This document shows, piece by piece, positions 24,703-34,716 of a DNA stretch of 52,439 nucleotides. Origin of the DNA: Mastigocoleus sp. MO_188.B34. Its GTDB lineage: Bacteria; Cyanobacteriota; Cyanobacteriia; Cyanobacteriales; Nostocaceae. Made by a program: the position numbers and the translations under genes. Numbering within the stretch: position 1 is the first letter of the stretch; each line of letters begins with the position of its first letter. The stretch spans positions 1-52,439 of the forward strand of contig NZ_JASJDK010000036.1 of NCBI RefSeq assembly GCF_030065675.1, given 5' to 3'. The notes under the pieces are model-generated. The model worked only from the letters and a program-made list of their open reading frames with translations, made no database searches and was not told where the DNA came from.

Positions 24703-25986
24703 TTAGCTGAGGGACTCCAGATAATCGCGAATAAGGTTGCGTCGCTTGGGTTGGCGAAGCTTTTGTAATGCTTTAGATTCAATTTGGCGTACTCGCTCCC
24801 GCGATAGGTCTAAAGCGCGTCCGATTTCTGCCAGAGAATAGGGATGACCATCAGCCAAGCCGAAGCGCATAAGTATAACATCACGCTCGCGGGTAGTTAA
24901 ATCTGCCAGTAGATTTTGCAGGTCTCTTTGTAAAGATTCTCGCATCAACATATCTTCTGGTGTAATACCATCTGTTTCGAGTAATTCTCCCAACTCTGTA
25001 TCTTTATCTTTCCCTACCTTAGTTTCCAAAGAGACTGAACGGGGAACTCGGAGTAAAACTTCTCTAACTTGAGTGGGAGTCATTTCTAACTCAATTGCGA
25101 GGTCTTCCAAAGTAGGGGTACGACCTTTTTCTTGGGCAATTTTGCGTTGAGCCTTCTTGATTTTATTTAGCTTTTCAGTGATGTGAACTGGTAGGCGAAT
25201 AGTACGGCTAGAAGTAGCGATCGCTCTAGTGATACCTTGACGAATCCACCAATAGGCATAGGTACTAAAACGATAACCTTTTGTAGGGTCAAACTTTTCT
25301 ACTGCACGCTCCAAGCCCAGAGTACCTTCCTGGACTAAATCTAATAACTCTAAACCACGATTTTGATATTTTTTCGCGACAGACACTACCAAGCGAAGAT
25401 TGGCTTTAATCATGTGCTCTTTTGCTTGTAGTCCCTGGCTTTGAAGTTTTTCCAGTTCTCCTACAGTTAAATTAGCAATCTCTGCCCAGCGTCGTTTACC
25501 TCGAGATAACATCTGCTTGAGTTCAACTACTTCCATTCCAGCAGTTTTTGCCCATCTTTCAAAAGAGGGGCGATGTCCTAATTCAGATGTTAGACGCTCA
25601 TGAATTTCAACGATTTGTAAGTAGCTGGAAATAATATCTTCACAATCCTGCTTGGCTGATTCAGAAAGTAAGATTCTTAGTCGCAAATAGCGCTGGACTT
25701 TTTGAGCTTCAGAAACCTCTTCATCTCTTCCTAAGAGACGAACTCGTCCTATTTCCTGAAGATATAAGCGCACCAAATCTGTACTACGTCTGCTGGTATT
25801 TGTGTTATTACTGACAGATTCTACAGATTCTACAGATTCTACAGATTCTTGAGCAGCAATCTCTAAATCTTCTATAGAATCTGTAGGTAATTCATTCTCA
25901 TCAACTGCAATTTCGGGGTCAAAGACCTGTGGGTTAGACTGTTGGGAATCGTAGGTAGCATCTGCGTAAAAAGAAGTTGCTGGCAT
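24703..25986 (-). CDS. sigC: Group 2 RNA polymerase sigma factor SigC
   Basis: Alternative sigma-70 factor of 427 residues. Region 1.2 (TDLVRLYLQEIGRVRLL) is followed by region 2 (HMIKANLRLVVSVAKKYQNR, LVQEGTLGLERAVEKF, STYAYWWIRQGITRAI), region 3 (RLPVHITEKLNKIKKAQR) and region 4 (LTTRERDVILMRFGLADG ... LSRERVRQIESKALQKLRQ). The N-terminus MPATSFYADA and the position beside furA match SigC of Anabaena PCC 7120 rather than SigA, which has a longer region 1. SigC there responds to nitrogen limitation and early heterocyst formation. Region 1.1 carries a Ser-Val-Glu tandem from four 9-base units (ACAGATTCT on the plus strand, about 25816-25851). Confidence 0.92.
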   Translation of the reverse strand: MPATSFYADATYDSQQSNPQVFDPEIAVDENELPTDSIEDLEIAAQESVESVESVESVSNNTNTSRRSTDLVRLYLQEIGRVRLLGRDEEVSEAQKVQRYLRLRILLSESAKQDCEDIISSYLQIVEIHERLTSELGHRPSFERWAKTAGMEVVELKQMLSRGKRRWAEIANLTVGELEKLQSQGLQAKEHMIKANLRLVVSVAKKYQNRGLELLDLVQEGTLGLERAVEKFDPTKGYRFSTYAYWWIRQGITRAIATSSRTIRLPVHITEKLNKIKKAQRKIAQEKGRTPTLEDLAIELEMTPTQVREVLLRVPRSVSLETKVGKDKDTELGELLETDGITPEDMLMRESLQRDLQNLLADLTTRERDVILMRFGLADGHPYSLAEIGRALDLSRERVRQIESKALQKLRQPKRRNLIRDYLESLS

Positions 25987-26591
25987 AAGTTCGTCTCAAT
26001 GGCTCCAGGTAACAACAGATTGCGGTCAGCTAATCAACTGTTGCTATTGTTCCCGCGATCTTGCAATAACTAACACGGTTTACGATAGAGATTTAGTTTT
26101 TTCTCAAAAATTCAATTGTTTTATATGACAATTAATATTAAGACAGAGCTACAAATGCTCAAACCAATAGCTATTCAAGCCTTTTTGCATGCTCTTATTT
26201 TTACTAAAGTCTAATTCCAAAAATTATGAGAATAGGATTGACTGTTACTTTTCTCGCATGATATAAACATGTAAGTAAAATCACATTTCATTTATACATA
26301 GCTATATGTACATAGTTATATAAATGTTTTCCTGATGATTTGATAATTTTTTATGCATAAATATTGAAAATTGATGACAATACTTTTGAGGCAATAGCCT
26401 GAGGTAATATTTTAAGTCTGCTGATTGTCTCTGTATAAAGTATTTGCAGTTTTTGGTTTTGATTTTTTTTGATTTGTATACGGTTTTGTAAGTGCTGAAG
26501 TACATGCTCAATAATAGGGTTCAAAGGTATATACTTATGCGCAGTTACAATGTACTATTGATGTAGTAAGGAGTAATCCCGTATTAAGAAT
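25987..26591. other. Noncoding region upstream of sigC
   Basis: About 600 AT-rich bases between the sigC start and the gpsA stop. A 69-codon frame at 26302-26511 has no ribosome binding site and an implausible Tyr/Lys/Ser composition, so I leave it out. No GTA-N8-TAC NtcA site was found by eye. Confidence 0.5.
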
Positions 26592-27539
26592 TCACTCGTA
26601 CTCTGGTTTAACATCTCGTTGCATCAGTTCCCAGAGTGCTTGTTGAGGTGATATTTCTGCTTGTAACAAACGATGTACTTGTTCTGCGATCGGAATAGAA
26701 ATTTTTTGTACTCGGGCGCGTCTTACTAAGACTTGTGTAGTGTTAACTCCCTCAGCGGTTCCTTCTAAATGTTCGATAATTTCTGAAAGTTTTTTTCCAC
26801 TTGCAAGTTGATAACCTACTTGATAGTTACGACTTAAGGGACTATTGCAAGTTGCGAGTAAATCTCCCAATCCAGATAAACCATAAAAAGTATCTTGTTG
26901 TGCGCCCCAATCCACACCAACTCTTACCATTTCAGCCAAACCACGAGTTACTAAAGCAGCCTTGGCGTTAGTTCCTAGTTCCAAACCATCACATACACCA
27001 GCAGCGATCGCGATCACATTTTTCAGGGTACCGCCCAACTCTACTCCTAAAGGATCTTGATTGGTGTAAACCCGAAACCGGTATGAAGAGAAAATCAACT
27101 GCACCATTTCTGCAACGCCATCAATTTCACTTGCAACTACTGTTGCTGCAGGTAATCCCTTTTGAATTTCCTTTGATAAATTTGGACCAGATAGCACTGC
27201 TACTGGATTTTTAAGAAAGGCTTTTTGCCAAATTTGCGACGGGGTGCATGTAGTTTGAGGGTCCAAACCTTTAGTTGCTGTAACTAAAATCGTTTTCGGA
27301 GATATTTTCACTAATTGGAGTTGAGAGATTATATCTCTTACTCCCTTCATTGAAACAGCACTGAGAATAATATCAGCATCCTTGACAACCTCAGTTAGGG
27401 TTTGACAGCTCCTTCGCGACCACAATTTTATATGGTAACCGTTTGCTGCTGCCAAAGTAGATAAAGCTGAGCCCCACGCACCCGTTCCGAGAATTGCCAT
27501 CGAAATTTTAGAATGGCAATATCTTTCCTCATTCATCAC
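26592..27539 (-). CDS. gpsA: Glycerol-3-phosphate dehydrogenase [NAD(P)+]
   Basis: Reduces dihydroxyacetone phosphate to sn-glycerol 3-phosphate for membrane lipid synthesis. The Rossmann motif AILGTGAWGSAL is at residues 15-26, followed by LSGPNLSKEI, the catalytic-lysine segment GGTLKNVIAIAAG and the late GLSGLGDLLATC. 315 residues, normal length. The first 13 residues before MAILGTG are not conserved, so an internal Met14 start is possible. Second gene of a lipA-gpsA operon with only eight bases between. Confidence 0.93.
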   Translation of the reverse strand: MMNEERYCHSKISMAILGTGAWGSALSTLAAANGYHIKLWSRRSCQTLTEVVKDADIILSAVSMKGVRDIISQLQLVKISPKTILVTATKGLDPQTTCTPSQIWQKAFLKNPVAVLSGPNLSKEIQKGLPAATVVASEIDGVAEMVQLIFSSYRFRVYTNQDPLGVELGGTLKNVIAIAAGVCDGLELGTNAKAALVTRGLAEMVRVGVDWGAQQDTFYGLSGLGDLLATCNSPLSRNYQVGYQLASGKKLSEIIEHLEGTAEGVNTTQVLVRRARVQKISIPIAEQVHRLLQAEISPQQALWELMQRDVKPEYE

Positions 27540-27547
27540 TTTTAACT

Positions 27548-28429
27548 TTAACTACCGTTTGTTCGAGGATATAACTCCATTAATTCCCTAACTTGCTCTG
27601 CATGATAAGAACTTCTGGTTAAAGGGGAGGAAACTACTTGTAAAAATCCAATTTCCTCACCAAACGCCTTCCAAGCTGCAAATCGATCTGGGTGGATAAA
27701 TTCATTTACACCCAAGTGTTTCGCAGTAGGTTGTAAATACTGGCCGATAGTTAAAATATCACAATTTACGCCACGTAAATCTTCAATTACTTGACGAATC
27801 TCGGTATCAGTTTCACCTAATCCGACCATAATACCCGATTTAGTATAAACCCTAGTTGATATTTCGCGAGAAAGTTTCAGTAATTCTATCGTCCGTTCGT
27901 AATCACCTTGGGGACGCACGCGTCGATATAAACGGGGAACAGTCTCAGTATTATGGTTTAGTACCTCCGGTTGTGCTTGCAAAATTATTTCTAAGGCTTT
28001 CCAATTACCGCATAAGTCAGGAATCAATAGTTCAATAGTGGTTTGTGGCGATCGCAAGCGCACAGCTTCAATGCAACGAACAAACTGGGAAGCTCCACCA
28101 TCTTCTAAATCATCGCGGTTGACGGAGGTGATCACCACATGATTGAGCCTCATGCGGCTAACAGCTTCAGCTAAGCGCGTTGGTTCAGTAGGGTCTAAAG
28201 CCTGTGGTTTTTTCTCAAAATCAATATCGCAGTAGGGACAAGCACGGGTACAAGCTGGACCCATAATTAAAAATGTTGCAGTTCCCGCATTAAAGCATTC
28301 CCCAATATTTGGGCAAGACGCTTCTTCACAAACCGTATTCAGGGATAAATCCCGCAAAATTTCTTTGACATTACCAACACGTTGCCATTGCGGCGCTTTT
28401 ACCCGCAACCAGTCCGGTTTAACTGTCAC
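27548..28429 (-). CDS. lipA: Lipoyl synthase
   Basis: Radical-SAM enzyme inserting two sulfurs into protein-bound octanoyl groups to make lipoate for 2-oxo acid dehydrogenases and glycine cleavage. The sacrificial cluster motif C34-X4-C39-X5-C45 and the radical-SAM motif C60-X3-C64-X2-C67 (ACTRACPYC) are both intact. The C-terminal [11 protein letters not shown] carries the conserved RSSY. 293 residues. Expressed upstream of gpsA. Confidence 0.95.
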   Translation of the reverse strand: MTVKPDWLRVKAPQWQRVGNVKEILRDLSLNTVCEEASCPNIGECFNAGTATFLIMGPACTRACPYCDIDFEKKPQALDPTEPTRLAEAVSRMRLNHVVITSVNRDDLEDGGASQFVRCIEAVRLRSPQTTIELLIPDLCGNWKALEIILQAQPEVLNHNTETVPRLYRRVRPQGDYERTIELLKLSREISTRVYTKSGIMVGLGETDTEIRQVIEDLRGVNCDILTIGQYLQPTAKHLGVNEFIHPDRFAAWKAFGEEIGFLQVVSSPLTRSSYHAEQVRELMELYPRTNGS

Positions 28430-28625
28430 AATTCGCCTTTATCACTTATAGCTATACAGAGTTAATACTAACAAGGAATAACAACTCAAGAGCAATGTAA
28501 ATGTATTTTGGATCGCATTGAATGCTAAATATCAGTCAGTTATTGTACTGGGATCTTGAATGCATTGCATATTGCGATTTTTATTTTGACTATAAGTAGA
28601 GAAATGTTCTAGGTTTTGAAGATAA

Positions 28626-29372
28626 ATGACAAACTTTTATAGGGAAGATTTGGCGTATATTCATGATGTTGGTTTCAGGTATTATGCTCTTGAGTCTGCT
28701 CCCGGAATATTAGATATACTGAATCAAAATAACCTAAGTAAGGGTTTTGTGGTCGATTTGGGTTGTGGAAGTGGACTGTGGGCGAAAGAACTTATCCTAG
28801 CCGATTATCAGGTTCTGGGAATAGATATTTCCGAATCAATGATTAATATTGCACGCCAAAGAGTTCCCAATGCCAATTTTGTGGTAGCTTCGCTATTTAA
28901 TGTAGAAATTCCACCCTGTGATGCTGTTACATCTCTTGGTGAATGTCTTAATTATCTGTTCGACCCAAATAATAATCATCAAAAATTAGCTGAACTTTTC
29001 AATCGTATATACAACGCATTGCTTTCCGGTGGCATTTTCATCTTTGATATTTTAGAACCAGGACCATTATCTCAGGGAAATCCAAGCAGAACTTTTACTG
29101 AAGGCGAAGATTGGATTGTACTGGTTGAGAAAGAAGAAGATTTGAAACAGAAGATATTAACTCGGCGGATTACTACCTTTCGTCAAGTGGGAGAATACTA
29201 CAGACGTGATGATGAGATACATCGAGCCCAGTTATATAAAGCTTCATATATTACCGAAGAACTAGAGAAAGTTGGTTTTCAGGTTCAAACCTTAAATAGT
29301 TTTGGTCAGTACAATCTGTCCAAAGGTCATACAGCTTTTGTGGCACATAAAACAGTAGTACCTGAGAGTTAA
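28626..29372 (+). CDS. Class I SAM-dependent methyltransferase
   Basis: 248 residues with the Rossmann methyltransferase motif I VVDLGCGSGLWAKEL at about 42-56, motif II LGIDISESMI, and a region around SLGECLNYLF where many such enzymes have the substrate lid. The first 40 residues resemble other small-molecule methyltransferases. The substrate cannot be named. Alone on the plus strand, divergent from lipA. Confidence 0.8.
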   Translation: MTNFYREDLAYIHDVGFRYYALESAPGILDILNQNNLSKGFVVDLGCGSGLWAKELILADYQVLGIDISESMINIARQRVPNANFVVASLFNVEIPPCDAVTSLGECLNYLFDPNNNHQKLAELFNRIYNALLSGGIFIFDILEPGPLSQGNPSRTFTEGEDWIVLVEKEEDLKQKILTRRITTFRQVGEYYRRDDEIHRAQLYKASYITEELEKVGFQVQTLNSFGQYNLSKGHTAFVAHKTVVPES

Positions 29373-29437
29373 TGGCTAAATTTTTTGTGATTTGCAAATA
29401 TTTGTGATACTATTCACTTAATTTGGAATAACTGTAT

Positions 29438-29511
<74 letters not shown>

Positions 29512-29544
29512 TTTTTATTATCGATTAACAGATTAAGTATTATT

Positions 29545-29922
29545 TTACATAACAAGACGTTTAAAAGTTAGACTTTTGCTACCAAAATTTATTAGTAATC
29601 CCACTTCTAATTTATAAACCTTTAAATAATTAAGTGCCTGTGCTAAGTGAACATCTTCAAGTTGGATGACAGCTTTTAGCTCTACGAGGACTTTATTTTC
29701 AACAACAAAATCAGCTCTGCGTTTTCCAATAGCTTCGGGAAGGTCTTTGTAGTATATGTATTGTTCGATCTCGCGGGCAAACTCTAGTTTTGCTTGACGC
29801 ATTTCGTAGGCTAATGCACGTTGATAAATAACTTCTTGGAAGCCGTTACCTAAAAACTTATGAACTTCAAAAGATGCTCCAATTATTTTTTGCGTGATAT
29901 CGGCATATTTTAGGTTACTCAT
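29545..29922 (-). CDS. GxxExxY family protein
   Basis: 125 residues of the GxxExxY family, a PD-(D/E)XK-nuclease-like fold of unknown function common in cyanobacteria, Bacteroidetes and Planctomycetes. Visible: IIGASFEVHKFLGNGFQE with the family signature G-F-Q-E-V-I-Y, then RRADFVVENKVLVELKAV, which gives the Asp...Glu-X-Lys active-site pattern, and a C-terminal INFGSKSLTFKRLV. Often found near repeats; here its start is 12 bases from an inverted repeat (29934-30020). Neither partner nor target is known. Confidence 0.85.
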   Translation of the reverse strand: MSNLKYADITQKIIGASFEVHKFLGNGFQEVIYQRALAYEMRQAKLEFAREIEQYIYYKDLPEAIGKRRADFVVENKVLVELKAVIQLEDVHLAQALNYLKVYKLEVGLLINFGSKSLTFKRLVM

Positions 29923-29933
29923 TCTCTGAACGC

Positions 29934-30020
29934 GGATTAAACGGATTCTATGATTGCACCGATTAAAAGATTCTACAACCTGATTATCCCCATCCGTGTA
30001 ATCTCGTAATCCGTATAATC
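29934..30020. repeat. Inverted repeat upstream of the GxxExxY gene
   Basis: GATTAAACGGATT (29935-29947) and AATCCGTATAATC (30008-30020) are inverted copies with one mismatch. Between them more ATCCGT-type units occur. Possibly a small non-autonomous element carried with the gene. Confidence 0.5.
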
Positions 30021-30175
30021 AGTGATTTGGCTTTTTGCAGTTAACATCGATATTCGCAACAAAAAAGATATTGCTGCTCGTAAGGAATTGATGCGCCGTT
30101 GTTTTCAGGATCTTCAATTATTATAGGTGCTATGTTCTAGCAATCTATGGGGTGTCCATTTATCATTACAACCCC

Positions 30176-30219
30176 GTAGAGACGCGATATATCGCGTCTC
30201 TGATATATTGCGTCTCTAC
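30176..30219. repeat. GTAGAGACG dispersed palindrome, copy 3
   Basis: AGAGACGCGATA followed by its exact complement, then an additional GATATATTGCGTCTCTAC half-arm. It has the same palindrome-plus-half-arm layout as the copy at 9359-9403. It lies 73 bases beyond the GH65 stop. Confidence 0.8.
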
Positions 30220-30292
30220 CAACATCAACACGATACTTCTCTAGCAAAGGATTTGAGATTTAGTGCTGTGTAAATAGATACTGGCTTTGGTT

Positions 30293-32530
30293 TTATGCTG
30301 ATGCTTGAAAAACTTCAGTTGTTTCATCATTATTGCAAGCCAACTCTAGGCGCAAATCGAATTCATGCCATTGATCACGCCATTTGAGCTTAAATTGCAG
30401 CCGCTTCCAGTTAGCAGGTAGTTTCGCACAAGCAACTGGACCAGATTCTGTCATTCTGATACCACCAAATCCAAAGATTACAGCTTGCCAAACTCCACCC
30501 GCACTTGCAGCATGAACCCCATCATTGGCGTTGAGACGGACGTTAACTAAGTCTACCAAAGCTGCTTGCATAAAGTGGTCGTATGCTGTTTCTGGTTGCT
30601 TGAGATCGCAAGCCACAATAGCGTTAATTGCTGGACCGAGAGAAGAACCATAACTATGATCTGTACGGGGAGTGTAGTAATCCCAGTTTGCTTGTAAGGT
30701 TTGTTTATCGTACAAATCCCGCAGTAAATAAAGCACCATTAATACGTCTGGTTGCTTCAGAATTTGTTTCTTGCTAGTTTCTTCTACCCCCAGCAAACCT
30801 TGCATGGATGTCTTTCGCGATTCATAGTCAGCAAAGTTAATGTATTCTAAATCAAAGAAACCATCAAATTGTTCGATTAAGCCAGTAGAAGAATCGATAT
30901 TGATAAATATTTGCTCGGCGATTTCAGCCCAGTTTTGTAGTTTTTCTGGACTTATTTTCAGAGTATTGGCTAAGTGTGAAGCTGTTTCCGGATAGCCTTG
31001 AGATAACCATTCCCAAAGGGTAATAGCAGACTTTAAATGCCACCTTACCATCAGGTTGGTGAAAGCATTGTTATCTACGCGATCGTGATTCTCGTCAGGA
31101 CCAATAACATCGCGAATATCGTAGCAATTGCGCGTCTCGTTCCATTCAACCCGACTTTCCCAGAAGTTTGCAGTATCTAGGAACATTTCAGCTCCATAAG
31201 AGCCCATCCATTCGTCATCTCCAGTAATTTTCCAATATTGCCAAGCAGCATAAGCAATATCAGAATTAATATGTATTTCTAAATCTCCGCACCATATTCG
31301 CACCATCTTACCGTTAGGATCGGGTACCCAACGGGGAGTTACTTCTTCACCTGTATCAGCACTTTCCCAAGCAAACATTGCTCCTTCAAATCCCATTTCT
31401 TGTGCCTTCAGGCGCGCTTGGGGCAAGTTATGATAACGATAATTCAGGAGATTACGAGCAAGTGCTGGCTGAGTTAGGACGAGTAAGGGAAGAATAAAAA
31501 TTTCTGTATCCCAGAAAATATGTCCGCGATAACCAAAACCGGAAAGTGTTTTAGGTGGAATACTAACTCGATCGTCATTGCGCGGTGCAACTGCAAGCAG
31601 TTGAAAAATGTTGTAACGAACGCTCAACTGGGCTAAGGTATCCCCTTCAATAATTACATCATTATCTTTCCAGAGCAGATCCCATGCAGCAATATGCGCA
31701 GCGAGCAAACTTGGATAGCTTGGATTTTCTGCAAGTCTATCCAATGCAATATCAAGGGGAATTTCTGTGTCTCGAGATGTAAAAACAGTCACAACTTTTT
31801 CTATGCCAAAGGTTTGTCCGGGTAGACAATAGCACTTAGCTTCTACCTCTGAATCAGTACTAGATATGACAAATTCATCGTCTTGCGTGGTTAATTTAGC
31901 TGCCATTCCCAATTGAATTTGGGAACTTTTAGTTTGGGTATGCAACCACATAACACTATCTTTACTACCCCGTTCGATAGTTTTCCAGTGGGGTCTTCTT
32001 TGAGTAGTTGGTTCAGCATTAAAACCCGATGTAATCTTAACTTCACCCTCAAAATCTATAGATGTTATTTGACAGCGAATGGCCAGAGTATGACAATCGG
32101 CTAGGGAAACAAAACGTTCAAAGTTAAACTCTACAGTCTGACCTTTAGGCGATCGCCAACGAACATTACGACTAAGAACACCCAAACGTAAATCTAATCC
32201 ACGCTCGTAGGTCAAAATTTCACCACTTTCCATTCCAAAGCGTTGTTCGTCAATAGTTATGGTTAAAGCTAACCAATTCGGACAATTCACCAGTTCCGTT
32301 TTGGCAATTTCTACGTCATCGTAAACGCCGTGGATCATAGTTGCTGGAGAATCTCGGGGATATCCCTCCTCAAATGTTCCCCTTGTTCCTAAATAACCAT
32401 TGGACAAGTTAAAAACTGTCTCTTGATGGTGTAGTTTTTGTGGGTCAAATCCTCTCTCAATTACATGGGTACCCTTAGAATCCGTCAAGTTGTGGGCTTG
32501 ACCTGAGTTATGAGCGGCTAGGTGTAACAT
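30293..32530 (-). CDS. Glycoside hydrolase family 65 (disaccharide phosphorylase-like)
   Basis: Cytoplasmic GH65 enzyme of 745 residues, related to trehalose, kojibiose and maltose phosphorylases, which split alpha-glucosides with phosphate to beta-glucose 1-phosphate. The N-terminal domain (FNLSNGYLGTRGTFEEGY), (alpha/alpha)6 barrel (GYRGHIFWDTEIFILPLL) and general acid Glu480 in DVIGPDENHD are intact, as is the later tail GIRMTESG. The partner usually encoded alongside, beta-phosphoglucomutase, is not adjacent. Substrate not assignable by eye. Stand-alone gene. Confidence 0.88.
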   Translation of the reverse strand: MLHLAAHNSGQAHNLTDSKGTHVIERGFDPQKLHHQETVFNLSNGYLGTRGTFEEGYPRDSPATMIHGVYDDVEIAKTELVNCPNWLALTITIDEQRFGMESGEILTYERGLDLRLGVLSRNVRWRSPKGQTVEFNFERFVSLADCHTLAIRCQITSIDFEGEVKITSGFNAEPTTQRRPHWKTIERGSKDSVMWLHTQTKSSQIQLGMAAKLTTQDDEFVISSTDSEVEAKCYCLPGQTFGIEKVVTVFTSRDTEIPLDIALDRLAENPSYPSLLAAHIAAWDLLWKDNDVIIEGDTLAQLSVRYNIFQLLAVAPRNDDRVSIPPKTLSGFGYRGHIFWDTEIFILPLLVLTQPALARNLLNYRYHNLPQARLKAQEMGFEGAMFAWESADTGEEVTPRWVPDPNGKMVRIWCGDLEIHINSDIAYAAWQYWKITGDDEWMGSYGAEMFLDTANFWESRVEWNETRNCYDIRDVIGPDENHDRVDNNAFTNLMVRWHLKSAITLWEWLSQGYPETASHLANTLKISPEKLQNWAEIAEQIFINIDSSTGLIEQFDGFFDLEYINFADYESRKTSMQGLLGVEETSKKQILKQPDVLMVLYLLRDLYDKQTLQANWDYYTPRTDHSYGSSLGPAINAIVACDLKQPETAYDHFMQAALVDLVNVRLNANDGVHAASAGGVWQAVIFGFGGIRMTESGPVACAKLPANWKRLQFKLKWRDQWHEFDLRLELACNNDETTEVFQASA

Positions 32531-33218
32531 TGCTTAAAAAACCTGATACTTTACTGAATAATGTGGACGAAATGAAAATAAGATTATTTTGAGAAACTTT
32601 GAAGATTGAATGAAGTATGAGGATAATTAACTTCAAATAATTAAATTCAAATAATTAGCTTTCTTGATTCCGAGCGCTTGATACTTTAGTTGAAAACACA
32701 ATACTAAAAATGAATTATTGAGTCACAAGAAGTTCCAAGCAGATTCATAAATTTAATTGATAGCCAAAGTTATTGATTAATATACTTACTGCGCCTTTTT
32801 ATTCAGGCTAGACTCACATGTGACCTGATTTTTAATCAGAAAGTTTAAATTTATTGTTCCCTGTTTCTGAGCAATACCTTTACTTTTTCGAACCTCTATA
32901 GATAGGCTTGCTCAACAATCGATGTTAAAACGAGATATTGCAAAAAAAAACATTTTTTTATACATTGCTTAATAATATTTTTTACATAAAGATACATTTA
33001 GTTTGAATTACTTAATATATTCAATTTTCTGATACGCAAATCCCGAAATATTTTGAATGGGTTTAATTGTCAAGTTTTTACTTCCCCAACTGGGAAAATG
33101 TATTTCGCAAAATAAAGCTCAGGTTAACTGCATTTAAGGCTTGTTTATATCCTTTCGTAACAACTGAGCTAGTATTCATTAAGAATAATGAAGATTGATA
33201 TAACAGAAATGTTCCATA
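32531..33218. other. Noncoding region between GH65 and the NAGPA-like gene
   Basis: About 690 AT-rich bases with no gene recognised. It holds the divergent promoters of both neighbours. The palindrome CACATGTG occurs near 32816. At 33208-33227 the ten bases AATGTTCCAT are duplicated in tandem across the start codon of the next gene. Confidence 0.5.
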
Positions 33219-34202
33219 ATGTTCCATAAAAAATTTAAAATATCTAATCTCGGAATCCGTAAATTTTGCGATTGGTACAATTTCCGTAGCTACAATCGAA
33301 TTAATGTGAAAAGTAACAATAATAAAATTAGCGTTTGGGAAGAGAAAAAAAATTTCTTATATTTATTTTGGTGGAAAATAAAATTTAGTTTAGTAGTGTT
33401 TTTTGTGGCACATAACCCCATTTCAGTGGTAGCAGAAGCCAAAATTCCTAGTTATCAAAAAATCATCGATGAAAATGGAATTAAAGTATACCAAAGTGTA
33501 CTTATTAATTATTTCCAGTATCAAGTTCAAAAACAGGAATATATCACTGTAATTGATACCAGAAAAGCTGCTATCAAACATTTGACTGGAAATATTACAG
33601 AAACTAACGAGCGTAAAGTCAGTAAAAAATTACTGTCTAACTTCTGGCAAGATGCACTCACTCGAAATACTGCATCCCATAAAGTTGTTGCAATGGTTAA
33701 TGGGGCATTTTTTTCCACTAATGACAACCCGACAGGTATTGCTTTTGGTTTAAAAACTGATAATAATTTGATTACCTATGGCTATGCAATTGGTAAGGAA
33801 TATCCTGGTCAAATACGTGCATTCGCTTTCAGACCATTTTTAGGGATCGCCAGGATTCAGAATTATACTAAGCAATTATTCTCACATTTTCCAGAAGTAT
33901 TAGGAGCATTACATCCACTAGCTGATAAATCTAGTCAAAAATACTTGCCACGCACATTTATTGGTGTAAGCGATTTAGATAACAACGGCACTCAAGAAAG
34001 TGTAGTACTTTACTCTAGCAACTATGCTCGCCAAATAGATGCTATTAAAGTTTTACGAGATTTTCGCTGTAGAACCATAGCAATGCTTGATGGTGGGGGT
34101 AGCACAGGACTAATTGTTAATGGTCAATCTTTGATTTCTACAAATCGTCCCATACCCCATGCGATCGCAGTTTATGCTGTGACAAATTCTTCTCCCAAAT
34201 AA
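33219..34202 (+). CDS. Secreted phosphodiester glycosidase-family protein (NAGPA domain)
   Basis: 327 residues. A membrane or signal segment at about 46-70 (FLYLFWWKIKFSLVVFFV) is followed by a NAGPA/DUF2233-type domain, recognised by MVNGAFFSTNDNPTGIAFG, YLPRTFIGVS and the C-terminal AMLDGGGSTGLIVNGQ with PIPHAIAVY. The family cleaves phosphodiester glycosides, and in cyanobacteria it is usually periplasmic. The N-terminus before the membrane segment is long, and the true start is uncertain because the start region is a tandem duplication and no Shine-Dalgarno is visible. Confidence 0.8.
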   Translation: MFHKKFKISNLGIRKFCDWYNFRSYNRINVKSNNNKISVWEEKKNFLYLFWWKIKFSLVVFFVAHNPISVVAEAKIPSYQKIIDENGIKVYQSVLINYFQYQVQKQEYITVIDTRKAAIKHLTGNITETNERKVSKKLLSNFWQDALTRNTASHKVVAMVNGAFFSTNDNPTGIAFGLKTDNNLITYGYAIGKEYPGQIRAFAFRPFLGIARIQNYTKQLFSHFPEVLGALHPLADKSSQKYLPRTFIGVSDLDNNGTQESVVLYSSNYARQIDAIKVLRDFRCRTIAMLDGGGSTGLIVNGQSLISTNRPIPHAIAVYAVTNSSPK

Positions 34203-34309
34203 ATTCTTCTCTCAAATAAGAACATTTACAGTGCGATCGCTTCAATGATTGCAAATACAAAATAAATTAAGTTGCACGAAATAATTGCAATCCGAGATTA
34301 AAATAAATT

Positions 34310-34716
34310 GGGAGAGAGTAGGCGTAGGTGGTTACAGACTAGTTCTAGTGACTAGTTTGAGGAAAGTCCGGGCTCCCGAAAGACCAGACTTGCTGGGTAA
34401 CGCCCAGTGCGTGCGAGCGTGAGGATAGTGCCACAGAAACATACCGCCTTTGTGGCGTTAGCCATAAAAGGTAAGGGTGCAAAGGTGAGGTAAGAGCTCA
34501 CCAGCAACATCGAGAGGTGTTGGCTCGGTAAACCCCGGTTGGGTGCAAGGTAAAGGAACTACGGTTGGTCTTTTCCCAGTTCCGTAATTAAGAGCCGCTA
34601 GAGGTGTTTGGTAACAAACATCCCAGATAGATGACCGCCCTCAAAATTTATGGATGTAGTACGCTATGTCTGTAAATGAGAGAACAGAACCCGGCTTATG
34701 TTCCGACTCTCTCTTT
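34310..34716 (+). ncRNA. rnpB: RNase P RNA
   Basis: Catalytic RNA that trims tRNA 5' ends, about 405 bases, bacterial type A. Recognised from P1 (GGGAGAGAGTAGGCG at the start, complemented by the CTCTCTC end), the universal GAGGAAAGTCCGGGCTCC (J3/4-P4), the GAGGATAGTGCCACAGAAA block, GGTAAACCCC (the GGU element that pairs with tRNA CCA) and the 3' AGAACAGAACCCGGCTTATG. Ends are estimated to within a few bases. T-rich sequence follows. rnc lies 245 bases downstream on the same strand. Confidence 0.96.

Noticed and set aside
26302-26511. 69-codon minus-strand frame upstream of sigC
   Set aside because: Tyr/Lys/Ser-rich translation typical of AT-rich noncoding DNA, no Shine-Dalgarno.
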